From NCBI GenBank assembly GCA_035474375.1, contig DATINJ010000333.1, positions 1 through 64,000 on the forward strand: DNA of 64,000 bases, given 5' to 3'. Below are positions 51,299 through 59,835 of the stretch, piece by piece. The notes beneath the pieces are model-generated. The model saw only the letters and a program-made list of their open reading frames with translations, was not told the DNA's origin and searched no databases. Each line of letters opens with the position of its first letter. The stretch's first letter is position 1. A program made the position numbers and the translations under genes. This stretch comes from JANNPJ01 sp035474375. GTDB taxonomy: Bacteria; Actinomycetota; Actinomycetes; Actinomycetales; Kineosporiaceae.

Positions 51299-52735
51299 AT
51301 GGCCCCCGAAGCGTTGCCCACATTCACCACATCGGACGCGACAACCGGTGTCCCTGCATTCGATCACGATTGCGGTGAGCCTCTGCCCGCATTCGGTTCG
51401 GACTTCCGCTGGGGCACCGCAACAGCGGCCTACCAAATCGAGGGCGCAGCCGACTCTGACGGGCGCGGACCGTCGATCTGGGACACGTTCAGCCACCAGC
51501 CGGGTCGAATCCGGGAGGGGCACACCGGTGACGTCGCGTGCGATCACTACCACCGGTGGGAAGAAGATCTCACCCTGGCGGCCGGGCTCGGACTGGACTC
51601 ATACCGGTTCTCGATCGCCTGGTCTCGGGTCCAGCCGGATGGGCAGTCCGCCGTCAACCCGGCCGGCCTCAACTTTTACGACCGGCTGGTCGACCGGATG
51701 CTGGAGCTCGGTCTCAGCCCGTTCCCCACGCTGTTCCACTGGGACCTGCCACAGGCCCTGGAAGACCGCGGCGGCTGGCTGAACCGGGACACCGCTTACC
51801 GCTTCGCTGACTACGCCGCCCTGGTCGCCGATCGGCTGGGTGACCGAGTACCGCAATGGATCACGCTCAACGAGCCCTTCATCCACATGGCGTTCGGGTA
51901 CGCGCTCGGGGTTCACGCTCCGGGGCACGAGTTGTACTTCGGCGCGCTCCCGGCCGGGCATCACCAGTTGCTCGGCCACGGTCTCGCGGCGGCCGCCCTG
52001 GCCGAACGCGGCGGAGCGGTGCTCCTGACGAACAACTGCACACCGGTTACCCCGGCCAGTGACCAGCCGGAGGACCTGGCCGCAGCCGCCGTCTACGACA
52101 CCCTGCACAACCGGTTCTTCCTCGACCCGGTGCTCACCGGCCGGTATCCGGAACTCCTCGAGGAGATGCTGACCGCCAGCGGCACCATTCATGACGGCGA
52201 CCTGAAGACGATCGCCGCCCCGCTGGACGGGCTCGGTATCAACTACTACACCCCGACCCTGGTCAGCGCCCCACCCGCGGGAAGCGAGGACTCGGCGCCG
52301 CCGCTGCCCTTCCTGCAACTGCCCATCGACGGTGTGCCGCACACCGGTTTCGGCTGGCCGGTCGTCCCAAGCGGGCTGCGCGACCTGCTGGTCGGCTTGC
52401 GGGACCGGTACGGCGCCGACCTGCCACCCATCTACGTCACCGAGAACGGCTGCGCCTACCCGGATCCGGTCGAGGACGACGGGCAGGTCCGGGACCAGGA
52501 GCGGATCGCCTTCCTCGACGCTCACGTGCGTGCCGTCCGGGAGGCGATCACCGCCGGGGTGGACGTGCGCGGCTACTTCGTCTGGTCGCTGCTGGACAAC
52601 TTCGAGTGGGCAGAGGGTTACACGCAACGCTTCGGTCTGGTGCATGTCGACTTCGAGACCCAGGTACGGACGCCGAAAGCGTCCTACCACTGGTACGCCG
52701 AGCAGGTCCGGGCGCAGCGGGCCGGCACTCGATGA
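51299..52735 (+). CDS. bglB: GH1 beta-glucosidase
   Basis: A 478-residue GH1 enzyme. The N-terminal signature FRWGTATAAYQIEGA is present. The acid/base is E192 in TLNEPF and the nucleophile is E382 in YVTENG, with WSLLDNFEWAEGY near the end. It is cytoplasmic (no signal peptide) and should split cellobiose or other short beta-glucosides after import. AGGGAA precedes the ATG at 51299. Its stop overlaps the transporter start as ATGA, so import and hydrolysis are linked. The TetR gene is divergent. Confidence 0.88.
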   Translation: MAPEALPTFTTSDATTGVPAFDHDCGEPLPAFGSDFRWGTATAAYQIEGAADSDGRGPSIWDTFSHQPGRIREGHTGDVACDHYHRWEEDLTLAAGLGLDSYRFSIAWSRVQPDGQSAVNPAGLNFYDRLVDRMLELGLSPFPTLFHWDLPQALEDRGGWLNRDTAYRFADYAALVADRLGDRVPQWITLNEPFIHMAFGYALGVHAPGHELYFGALPAGHHQLLGHGLAAAALAERGGAVLLTNNCTPVTPASDQPEDLAAAAVYDTLHNRFFLDPVLTGRYPELLEEMLTASGTIHDGDLKTIAAPLDGLGINYYTPTLVSAPPAGSEDSAPPLPFLQLPIDGVPHTGFGWPVVPSGLRDLLVGLRDRYGADLPPIYVTENGCAYPDPVEDDGQVRDQERIAFLDAHVRAVREAITAGVDVRGYFVWSLLDNFEWAEGYTQRFGLVHVDFETQVRTPKASYHWYAEQVRAQRAGTR

Positions 52736-54012
52736 GCACCGAAGCGACCAGCCCCAGCCCGGTCGTCCAGACCGGTGCCGAGCCGACTCGACCGGTTGGT
52801 GCTCGCTGGACGGCACTACTCGCGCTGGCCAACCTCGGCCTGTGGATCGGGTACTTCGGGCCCTTGCAGGTGTCGCTGCCCAACCAGATGCAGGCCATCG
52901 ATCCGGCCGGCAAGGAGACCGCACTCGCGATCGCCACCGGCATCGGGGCCGCGATCGCCCTGGTGGTCAACCCGTTGACCGGGGCGCTGTCGGACCGGAC
53001 GACGTCCCGGTTCGGCCGCCGTCACCCCTGGTCCATCGTCGGCGCCCTGATCGGAGCGGGCGGCCTCGCCTTCCTCGCCGGCCAGACCTCGCTGACCGGT
53101 GTGATCATCGGCTGGTGCCTGGCGCAGACCGGGCTGAACATGCTGCAGGCCGCGATCACCGCCGCGGTACCCGACCACGTGCCGGTGCACGAACGAGCCA
53201 CCGTCTCGGGGTGGATCACCTCGCAGCAGTTGCTCGGGCTGGTCGCCGGCGTGGTCCTGGTCGGCATCGTGGTCACCGGGTTGGCCAGCGGCTACCTGGC
53301 CCTGGCGATCGCCGTCCCGATACTCGCCCTGCCGTTCGTGCTCGGCACCCGCGACCCGGTGCTGGACCCGAAGGATCGCCCGGTGTGGTCCACCAGCGAG
53401 TTCCTGAGCGGTTTCTGGATCAGCCCGCGGGCTCACCCAGACTTCGCCTGGGCCTGGCTGACCCGGTTCCTGATGCAGCTCAGCTACTCGATGGCCACCC
53501 TGTACCTGCTCTACTACCTGCGCGACGAATTGCACTACGAGACCTTGTTCCCCGGCAGTGACGCCGAAACCGGCCTGCTGATCCTGATTCTGATCAACAC
53601 CGTGGTGGCGATGATTGCCACGGTGATCGGCGGGGTGATCTCGGACCGCTCCGGCCGGCGCAAGCGCTCGGTCACGATCGCCGGTCTGATCCTCAGCGCA
53701 CCGGGCGTCGCCCTGGCACTGTGGCCGTCCTGGCCATGCGCCGTCGGCTCGGCCGTGGTGCTCGGCCTCGGTTACGGGGTGTACATGTCTGTCGATCAGG
53801 CGCTGGTCACGCAGGTGCTGCCGGCGGCGGTGAGCCGCGGCCGCGACCTGGGCCTGATCAACATCGCCAACTCGGCCCCCCAGGTGCTGGCCCCGGCCAT
53901 CGCCGCCCCGCTGATCGCGCACGCCGGGGGTTACCCCGCGCTGTACTTCAGCGTGGCCGGGGTGAGCCTGCTGGGCGCCGTCCTGGTTCGAAAGATCCAG
54001 GGCGTTCCCTGA
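52732..54012 (+). CDS. MFS sugar transporter (GPH/SUC-like)
   Basis: A 426-residue transporter with 12 helices. Motif A is GALSDRTTSRFGRRHPW between helices 2 and 3, with ISDRSGRRKR in the second half. The overall pattern (LPNQMQAI, YLLYYLRDELHY) resembles sugar permeases of the GPH or SUC groups. It is coupled to the beta-glucosidase by a 4-nt overlap and is likely to import a beta-glucoside. The long open frame upstream of ATG 52732 lies inside the glucosidase gene. Confidence 0.85.
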   Translation: MSTEATSPSPVVQTGAEPTRPVGARWTALLALANLGLWIGYFGPLQVSLPNQMQAIDPAGKETALAIATGIGAAIALVVNPLTGALSDRTTSRFGRRHPWSIVGALIGAGGLAFLAGQTSLTGVIIGWCLAQTGLNMLQAAITAAVPDHVPVHERATVSGWITSQQLLGLVAGVVLVGIVVTGLASGYLALAIAVPILALPFVLGTRDPVLDPKDRPVWSTSEFLSGFWISPRAHPDFAWAWLTRFLMQLSYSMATLYLLYYLRDELHYETLFPGSDAETGLLILILINTVVAMIATVIGGVISDRSGRRKRSVTIAGLILSAPGVALALWPSWPCAVGSAVVLGLGYGVYMSVDQALVTQVLPAAVSRGRDLGLINIANSAPQVLAPAIAAPLIAHAGGYPALYFSVAGVSLLGAVLVRKIQGVP

Positions 54013-54038
54013 CCAGTTCTCAGTTGTAGTTGAACTGG
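54013..54038. terminator. Hairpin between transporter and chemoreceptor genes
   Basis: CCAGTTC (54013-54019) and GAACTGG (54032-54038) form a 7-bp stem with a 12-nt loop covering the end of the chemoreceptor gene, between two convergent genes. Weak evidence. Confidence 0.35.
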
Positions 54039-55627
54039 CCAACCAATTGACGCAGATCATTGCTCATCCGAGCCAGATCAGACGCCGAGACTTGGACGTT
54101 GGAGACACCTTCCGTCGTGGTTTGCGCGCTGGTGGCAACGCCGGTGATGTTTTTGGCGATGTCGCTGGACCCAGTGGCCGCCTCGCTCACCGACCGGCTC
54201 ATCTCGCTTGTCGTGGCGGTCTGTTCCTCCACGGCCGAGGAGATGGTTACCTGGTAGTCGTTGATCTGCCCGATCACCGAGGTGATCTGCTCGAGGGCGG
54301 ATACCGCTCCGCTGATCTCGTTCTGAATGGCCTCGATCCGAGTCCCGATGTCTTCAGTGGCTTTCGCCGTGCCTTGGGCAAGATCCTTGACCTCGCTGGC
54401 GACCACGGCGAAGCCCTTACCGGCTTCACCGGCGCGGGCCGCCTCGATCGTGGCGTTGAGCGCCAGCAAGTTGGTCTGCTCCGAGATCGACGTGATCACC
54501 TTGACCACGCTGGAAATCTCGGCCGAGCTTTCACCGAGCTTGTTCATCGTGGCATTCGTGGCCTGGGCCACCTCGACGGCGCCGCGCGCCACCCGAACCG
54601 CATCGGCCGTGTTCTGCGCGATCTCTCGGATCGACGCACCGACCTGTTCGGCCCCGGCCGCCACGGTGGCGATACTGCTGGACACCTGCTCTGCCGCCGA
54701 ACTGACCATTGTTGCCTGCCCGGCCGTTTCGTCGGCGCTGGTGGCGATCTCGGCACTGGTCATGGACAACTGTTCGGACGCGGAGGCGAGCGTGGTCGCG
54801 CTGTCCGCCATCGCCGTCACCGCCAACCGGATCGAATCGACTGATCGGTTCACTGCCGTGGCCATCGCCCCCAGTTCGTCCGGTGGCCCCTTCGGTGCCC
54901 GTTGAGTGAGGTCGCCCCGCGCGACTGCCTCAAGCACCACACGGAGCCGGGCCAGCGCCCGCTGGATCCCGCGGACCGTCAATCCGGCCGCAACCAATCC
55001 CAGCGACAGACCAATTCCCAGGGCGAGCAGCAGTTGGATCCGGACCCGGTCCGCCTGTCGGTCGCCAGCCTGCACGGACGCGGTAAGGCCAGCGGTCGCC
55101 GCGACCACCGCGTCGTCGGTCTGCTTCTCGTACGCCTTACGCAGGTCGCGGTTCGCACCGAGCGCCACCTCGACGGCACCGGAACGGTCCGTTGTGAACT
55201 GGGTGAATTCTAGTTCGACGGCTGACAACCAGGTCTGCGCGGCAGTGGAAATGCCATCAACTCGCTTGCGCTGATCATCTGTCTCGGCGGCCGCCCGTGC
55301 CGCATCCAACTGGCTGTCCATTTTCACCATTCGCCCCTGCACCTCCGAGGCGAAACTCTTCTCCCCCGTGAGCAGGAAACCTCGTTCATCGTTGGCGGCG
55401 GCCTTCGCGGTCAGGGCAGCCTGTTGCAACCCAGACAGATAGGGCACGACGTGCTGATTCTCCTGCCGACGGGCGGTCTGCAAGGTGTCGATCTTGATCA
55501 CGGCCAGCCCGACGGCAACCGTGAACAGCAGCAGTACGGTCGCGTATCCGGCGTACAAGCGACGCCGCACGGTCCAGCCGGACGCTCGATCCGATTCTCC
55601 GACCGATACCTCCGTCATGCTTTCCAT
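54020..55627 (-). CDS. Methyl-accepting chemotaxis protein
   Basis: A chemoreceptor of about 535 residues. Two membrane helices (about 22-44 and 198-220) flank an extracellular helical bundle of the CHASE3/4HB type (AAANDERGFLLTGEKSF). HAMP follows, then a signalling domain with the conserved hairpin EQTNLLALNATIEAARAGEAG. The methylation helices are rich in Gln/Glu/Ala. There are no che or flagellar genes in the window, so it may serve another surface process or a distant chemosystem. Starts at 55630 (GTG), 55627 and 55618 are all possible. Confidence 0.85.
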   Translation of the reverse strand: MESMTEVSVGESDRASGWTVRRRLYAGYATVLLLFTVAVGLAVIKIDTLQTARRQENQHVVPYLSGLQQAALTAKAAANDERGFLLTGEKSFASEVQGRMVKMDSQLDAARAAAETDDQRKRVDGISTAAQTWLSAVELEFTQFTTDRSGAVEVALGANRDLRKAYEKQTDDAVVAATAGLTASVQAGDRQADRVRIQLLLALGIGLSLGLVAAGLTVRGIQRALARLRVVLEAVARGDLTQRAPKGPPDELGAMATAVNRSVDSIRLAVTAMADSATTLASASEQLSMTSAEIATSADETAGQATMVSSAAEQVSSSIATVAAGAEQVGASIREIAQNTADAVRVARGAVEVAQATNATMNKLGESSAEISSVVKVITSISEQTNLLALNATIEAARAGEAGKGFAVVASEVKDLAQGTAKATEDIGTRIEAIQNEISGAVSALEQITSVIGQINDYQVTISSAVEEQTATTSEMSRSVSEAATGSSDIAKNITGVATSAQTTTEGVSNVQVSASDLARMSNDLRQLVGQFNYN

Positions 55628-56297
55628 CACGTCACAATCCCCACTAGCGTCGACGATGGCCCGTTGAGGATCGTGGGCCTCAACGCATCATCGGCACCGG
55701 TGCGTAGAAGTGAAGTAGGCTCCCGGGGCCAGGCCTAATCGATCTGTGACCTATAGAACGCAAATGGACGAGCGTGAGCTGCGTCTCGAGATCGAGACCC
55801 GCTCGCGGCCAGGAACGCGGCATTTGGCCCGCTGCCCGTCATCGCCCAGATCATGAGCCTGACCAGCAACACCTAGGTCGACGCGGAGCGGGCCATCTCG
55901 ATCGACGGCAGGTCCGACCGTGGCACGACCGGTATTTCTGGTCACCCGGCTGAAGCGGTTCAGCCGGGCCCGCCAGACCGGCCGAAGCCTCGGCGAGGCC
56001 ACAACGGCTTGCCCTCATTCGGACGTGGTCTTAGATTCATTACCAGACAACGATGTCGGCGAGCGCGCAAGGGAGACGGCACAGCGGCCGCTCCGACCCG
56101 CCCGGCGAAGTCGCCGGTGCTGCCGGTCGATCCCGCACCAGCGGGCAGCGATTCGCTCCCAGACTTCCAGCCGTCGAGGCAGTTTTCAGCCGTTGAGGAC
56201 GCCCGACCGGCCCCACATACTCCGCGTTTCACGCGAAAGAACTTCGATCGCATGGTCTATCGCCATGCCTTCGAGAGTCCAGGAGTTGACGGACCAG
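55628..56297. other. Long intergenic region with two strong hairpins
   Basis: 670 nt between the divergent chemoreceptor and GT2 genes. No convincing gene is present; short frames here lack ribosome sites and domains. Two dyads stand out: GTTGAGG/CCTCAAC at 55663-55684 and CCCGGCTGAA-GCGG-TTCAGCCGGG at 55945-55968. It is long enough for a 5' regulatory leader of the glucan operon. I compared it with the c-di-GMP-I riboswitch core and saw no match. Confidence 0.5.
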
Positions 56298-57962
56298 ATG
56301 ACAGTTCCAACGAAAGACACAGTTCCTGAGGAAGTTCCGGCACCGAGCACGCGCGGCAACCGGCACAACCATTTCACCGCCAAGCCCAGCGACGAGTTGT
56401 CCTGGCGGCCCGTCCAGCGCAGCACCCGGGTGGCGGTGGCCACGGCGCTCGTGGTCACCATCTTCTACATCCTCTTTCTGCTCAATCCGGCCTACCGGGG
56501 TAACACCGCGCTCTGGGTGATCCTGCTCTTCGCCGAAGGACTCACCGTTTTCCAGGCGCTGGGTACCTGGTGGACGATCCTGGCCCACGACGGCCGACCC
56601 GACTCACCGGACGTGTACCTGATGCGACGCCGCCTGCTCAGCGGCGAGGAGAAGCCCAGCATCGATGTTTTCATCACCGTCTGCGGCGAGCCGATCGACA
56701 TCGTGCTGGGCACCGTGCGGGCCGCCAGAGACATGCGAATCACCCACCAGACCTGGGTTTTGGACGACGGCCGATCTGATCAGCTACGCCAGGCCTGCCG
56801 GCTCGAAGGGGTTGGATACCTGCGCCGAGACGGCCGCGAGCACGCCAAGGCAGGCAACGTCAACGCCGGATTGGCCCGCACCAGTGGAGAATTCGTCGTC
56901 ATTCTGGACGCCGACCATGTGCCGAGCCCAGACTTCCTGGTTCGAGCATTGCCACAGATGCATGACCCATCGGTCGCTTTCGTGCAGACCCCGCAGGCCT
57001 TCCCGAGCGCCCGCGGGCTGGTCGCGGTGGGTACCGCAGAAGCCCAGCGGATCTTCTACGAGCTGGTCTGCCCGGGGAAGAACCACTTCAACGCGGTGTT
57101 CTGCGTCGGCACCAACGTGATTTTCCGGCGCGCTGCGCTGGACGAGATCGGCGGGCTGCACACCGAGAGCAACTCCGAGGACATCTGGACCTCCATCCAG
57201 CTGCACCGGCGCCAATGGCGGTCGGTCTTCGTCCCGGAGACGCTGGCCCGAGGCATCGCCCCGGACAACCTGTTGGCCTACTTCAAGCAGCAGTTCCGCT
57301 GGTCCTACGGCGGTTTCGAGGTGTTGCTGCGTGGTCGGCTGTTCCGCCGCAACGGGCTGACCATGGACCAGCGGTTGCAGTACCTGCTCACCGGCACGAA
57401 TTACCTGCTGTCGATCGCAGCGCTGATCTTCATGCTGATCCCGTCGACGTACCTGCTCTTCGGGCTGAGCCCGGTGCAGGCGAACACCACCACCTGGCTG
57501 CTGCACTACATGCCCTTCTACGCCCTGGTCGTGCTCGTGACCTGGTTGCAGTGCGGTGGCTTCAAACCGTCCGCGATCATCACCAGCATCGGCTCGGCTC
57601 CGGTCGTCGCCCGAGCCTTGATCATGGTCCTGCTGCGCCGCAAGGCCTCCTGGACGGTGACCAATGCCGGTTCCGGCACGTTGCCGGGCGTGGAGCTCGT
57701 GCTGCCGCAGATCGCCCTGGTGCTGTTGAACGTGGTGGCGATCGGAGTCGGTCTCAGTTCCATGACCGACGTGCCGGCCACCCTGCTGTCGGTCTTCTGG
57801 GCCGGCCTGCACATCCTCGTGCTGGGCCGGGTCGTCGCTGAGGCGGTTCTCGCCCCGCGCCGGGAGCGAGAGCGCGAGCAGGAGCGCAAGGCCGGAGCTC
57901 GCTTGCTGCGAGCTCTGCCCTGGCCGACACGTTCCGACGACGCCAAGGCCGTCTCTGCCTGA
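56298..57962 (+). CDS. GT2 cellulose-synthase-like glucan synthase
   Basis: A 554-residue processive glycosyltransferase. Two N-terminal helices (about 40-90) precede the GT2 domain with DVFITVCGEP, VLDDGRSD, catalytic D204/D206 in ILDADHV, NSEDIWTS and the polymer-defining QQFRW at 331-335. Four C-terminal helices follow. No PilZ domain is present in the C-terminal tail, so any c-di-GMP control would be indirect. It should polymerise beta-glucose from UDP-glucose and pass the chain through its own membrane channel. The ATG at 56298 was chosen, with AGGAG 12 nt upstream; 56265 is an alternative. First gene of a four-gene operon. Confidence 0.83.
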   Translation: MTVPTKDTVPEEVPAPSTRGNRHNHFTAKPSDELSWRPVQRSTRVAVATALVVTIFYILFLLNPAYRGNTALWVILLFAEGLTVFQALGTWWTILAHDGRPDSPDVYLMRRRLLSGEEKPSIDVFITVCGEPIDIVLGTVRAARDMRITHQTWVLDDGRSDQLRQACRLEGVGYLRRDGREHAKAGNVNAGLARTSGEFVVILDADHVPSPDFLVRALPQMHDPSVAFVQTPQAFPSARGLVAVGTAEAQRIFYELVCPGKNHFNAVFCVGTNVIFRRAALDEIGGLHTESNSEDIWTSIQLHRRQWRSVFVPETLARGIAPDNLLAYFKQQFRWSYGGFEVLLRGRLFRRNGLTMDQRLQYLLTGTNYLLSIAALIFMLIPSTYLLFGLSPVQANTTTWLLHYMPFYALVVLVTWLQCGGFKPSAIITSIGSAPVVARALIMVLLRRKASWTVTNAGSGTLPGVELVLPQIALVLLNVVAIGVGLSSMTDVPATLLSVFWAGLHILVLGRVVAEAVLAPRREREREQERKAGARLLRALPWPTRSDDAKAVSA

Positions 57963-58008
57963 GCCGCCCCTCCGTGAGCCAGCCACCTCTACCTAGCGGG
58001 AGAAACCC

Positions 58009-58815
58009 ATGAGCACCGCAACTGACGTCGCCTCCACCGAGGTCACCTCGAACACCGCAGCACCGAACACCGCGCCACCCGATCGGCCGGCCGACCCCCC
58101 GACCCCGGCTCGTCGGCGCCGCTGGAACTGGAAGAAATGGCGGGCCCGGCTCGTCGTCCTACTGATGATCGCTGCTGCCGTGGCCGGTGGCACGCGACTG
58201 GCCGAGGCCCGAACCGGGGCCATCGCGCAATTCGACCTCGAGACCGTCACCCTGACCGCCCAGCCGATCAGCGTGGAATCCCGGAAGACCGGTCAGATCA
58301 CCGCCGTGAACGTGGCTCCCCTGCAGAAAGTGACCGAAGGTCAGCGGCTCGGCACGATCCTCACCTCGACGACCTCCGCAGCCGGTCTGGAGCGCTCGAA
58401 GTCGGTCCCGCTGACCGCTCCGGCCGACGGGATCGTCAGCGGCGAACCACTGCCGGTGGGCAGCATCGTGCAGCCTGGGGTGCCGTTCGTGCAGCTGTAC
58501 GACCCGGACCAGCTCACCTTCGACACCACCGTCCGGGTCGAGGACCTGCCCCGGCTGTCCCCCGGAATGACGGCCACCCTGCGCGCCGACGGGCTGAGCC
58601 GGCCGGTCGAGGCCGTCATCCAGCGGGTCGTACCCCGGGTGGTTGAGCCCACCAGCGGCCGGCTGCCGACCTCTCAAGATCGACTCCAGTTGGTGCTGGT
58701 GCCGAAGCGGGCCGCCGACGTCACCCAGTTGATCCCGGGACTGCGCTTCACCGGCACCGTTGACACCAGCACGAACGCCGGAACAGCCACCGACGGCCTG
58801 CACATCAGCAGCTGA
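58009..58815 (+). CDS. HlyD-like periplasmic adaptor protein
   Basis: A 268-residue single-helix membrane protein. Residues 1-45 are Thr/Pro-rich and cytoplasmic. A helix at about 48-66 is followed by a lipoyl/barrel-like region with ITAVNVAPLQKVTEGQRLGTI, VPLTAPADGIVSGEPLPVGSIV and a beta-barrel (TFDTTVRVEDLPRLSPGMTATLRAD). In alginate and mixed-linkage glucan systems (Alg44, BgsB) such proteins join the GT2 enzyme. GGGAGAA precedes the ATG at 58009. It is 46 nt from the GT2 gene. Confidence 0.8.
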   Translation: MSTATDVASTEVTSNTAAPNTAPPDRPADPPTPARRRRWNWKKWRARLVVLLMIAAAVAGGTRLAEARTGAIAQFDLETVTLTAQPISVESRKTGQITAVNVAPLQKVTEGQRLGTILTSTTSAAGLERSKSVPLTAPADGIVSGEPLPVGSIVQPGVPFVQLYDPDQLTFDTTVRVEDLPRLSPGMTATLRADGLSRPVEAVIQRVVPRVVEPTSGRLPTSQDRLQLVLVPKRAADVTQLIPGLRFTGTVDTSTNAGTATDGLHISS

Positions 58816-58859
58816 GCAGAGCCCCTACGCACGCCGACGCGACCTAGGAGGAGTTCACC

Positions 58860-59810
58860 GTGCCCACCTCGACCAAAGCCGACGCGCAGCGGTCGCTGCC
58901 CACAGCCGGTACCCGGAAGCGGTCACCCGATCGCCTCGGCCGGGTGGTGATCGCCGTGCTGGTCGTGACCGCCCTGCTGGCCCTGGCCGTGGTGGGGATC
59001 CGCAGCTGGCGAGGCGACGGCTGGAAACCGGTCTGGAGCGACGATTTCGACGGCGACAGCGGCACCACACCGGCTGCGGGTAACTGGCTCATCGATACCG
59101 GCACGAGCTACCCGGGCGGTGCCGCCCAGTGGGGAACCGGTGAGATCCAGACCTACACCACGGACCCGGCGAACATCGCCCTTGACGGCGCGGGCAACCT
59201 GCGGATCACCCCCACCCGGGACGCCTCCGGTGCCTGGCAGTCGGGGCGGCTGGAGAGCCGCCGGGCGGACTTCCAGCCACCGGCCGGCGGAAAGCTCAAG
59301 GTGGAGGCCCGGATCAAGATCCCGGCCGGCGGCCCCGGCTACTGGGCGGCGTTCTGGATGCTCGGTGCGCCGTTCCGGCCGAGCCACACGGATTGGCCGG
59401 GCGCGGGAGAGATCGACGTGATGGAGAACCTCGGGTCGGAGCCGTCCACCGTGCACGGCACTCTGCACTGTGGTGTCTTCGACGGCGGACCGTGCCGGGA
59501 GACGGACGGGCTCGGGGGATCCCGGAGCGCCCAGGAGACACCCTTCACCGCCGGTTTCCACACGTACACCGTGGAGTGGGACCGTTCCCTGCCGACCGAA
59601 GAGATCCGCTGGTACGTCGACGGCACGCAGTTCCACACCGTGCGGGCCACGGACGTCGACCGCAACACCTGGGACCGCGCCACCGGCCACGGGTTCTTCC
59701 TGCTGTTCAACGTGGCGATCGGGGGCGGCTGGCCCGGTCCACCGGACGCCTCCACCCGCCCGGGGCAGTCGATGCTGATTGATCGAGTGTCGGTGGCCCG
59801 AAAGTCCTGA
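58860..59810 (+). CDS. Membrane-anchored GH16 beta-glucanase
   Basis: A 316-residue protein with an N-terminal signal anchor (about 20-42) and a GH16 catalytic domain. The nucleophile is E184 and the acid/base is E189 in GEIDVMEN, with D186 between. GH16 enzymes cleave or transfer beta-1,3, mixed-linkage beta-1,3-1,4 or related glucans. The position inside the synthase operon suggests chain trimming or release. The start is GTG at 58860, with GGAGGAG upstream; 44 nt after the adaptor. Confidence 0.87.
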   Translation: MPTSTKADAQRSLPTAGTRKRSPDRLGRVVIAVLVVTALLALAVVGIRSWRGDGWKPVWSDDFDGDSGTTPAAGNWLIDTGTSYPGGAAQWGTGEIQTYTTDPANIALDGAGNLRITPTRDASGAWQSGRLESRRADFQPPAGGKLKVEARIKIPAGGPGYWAAFWMLGAPFRPSHTDWPGAGEIDVMENLGSEPSTVHGTLHCGVFDGGPCRETDGLGGSRSAQETPFTAGFHTYTVEWDRSLPTEEIRWYVDGTQFHTVRATDVDRNTWDRATGHGFFLLFNVAIGGGWPGPPDASTRPGQSMLIDRVSVARKS

Positions 59811-59835
59811 ATAAATGGTTAAGGAGCAACCCAAC

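Noticed and set aside
51599..52924. 441-codon minus-strand frame opposite bglB
   Set aside because: Shadow; the forward GH1 active-site motifs are intact.
55628..56297. c-di-GMP riboswitch in the glucan operon leader
   Set aside because: The conserved core sequences of the GEMM-I class were not found by eye; only unspecific hairpins are present.
56784..57986. 400-codon minus-strand frame opposite the GT2 gene
   Set aside because: Shadow; the GT2 frame has all catalytic motifs.
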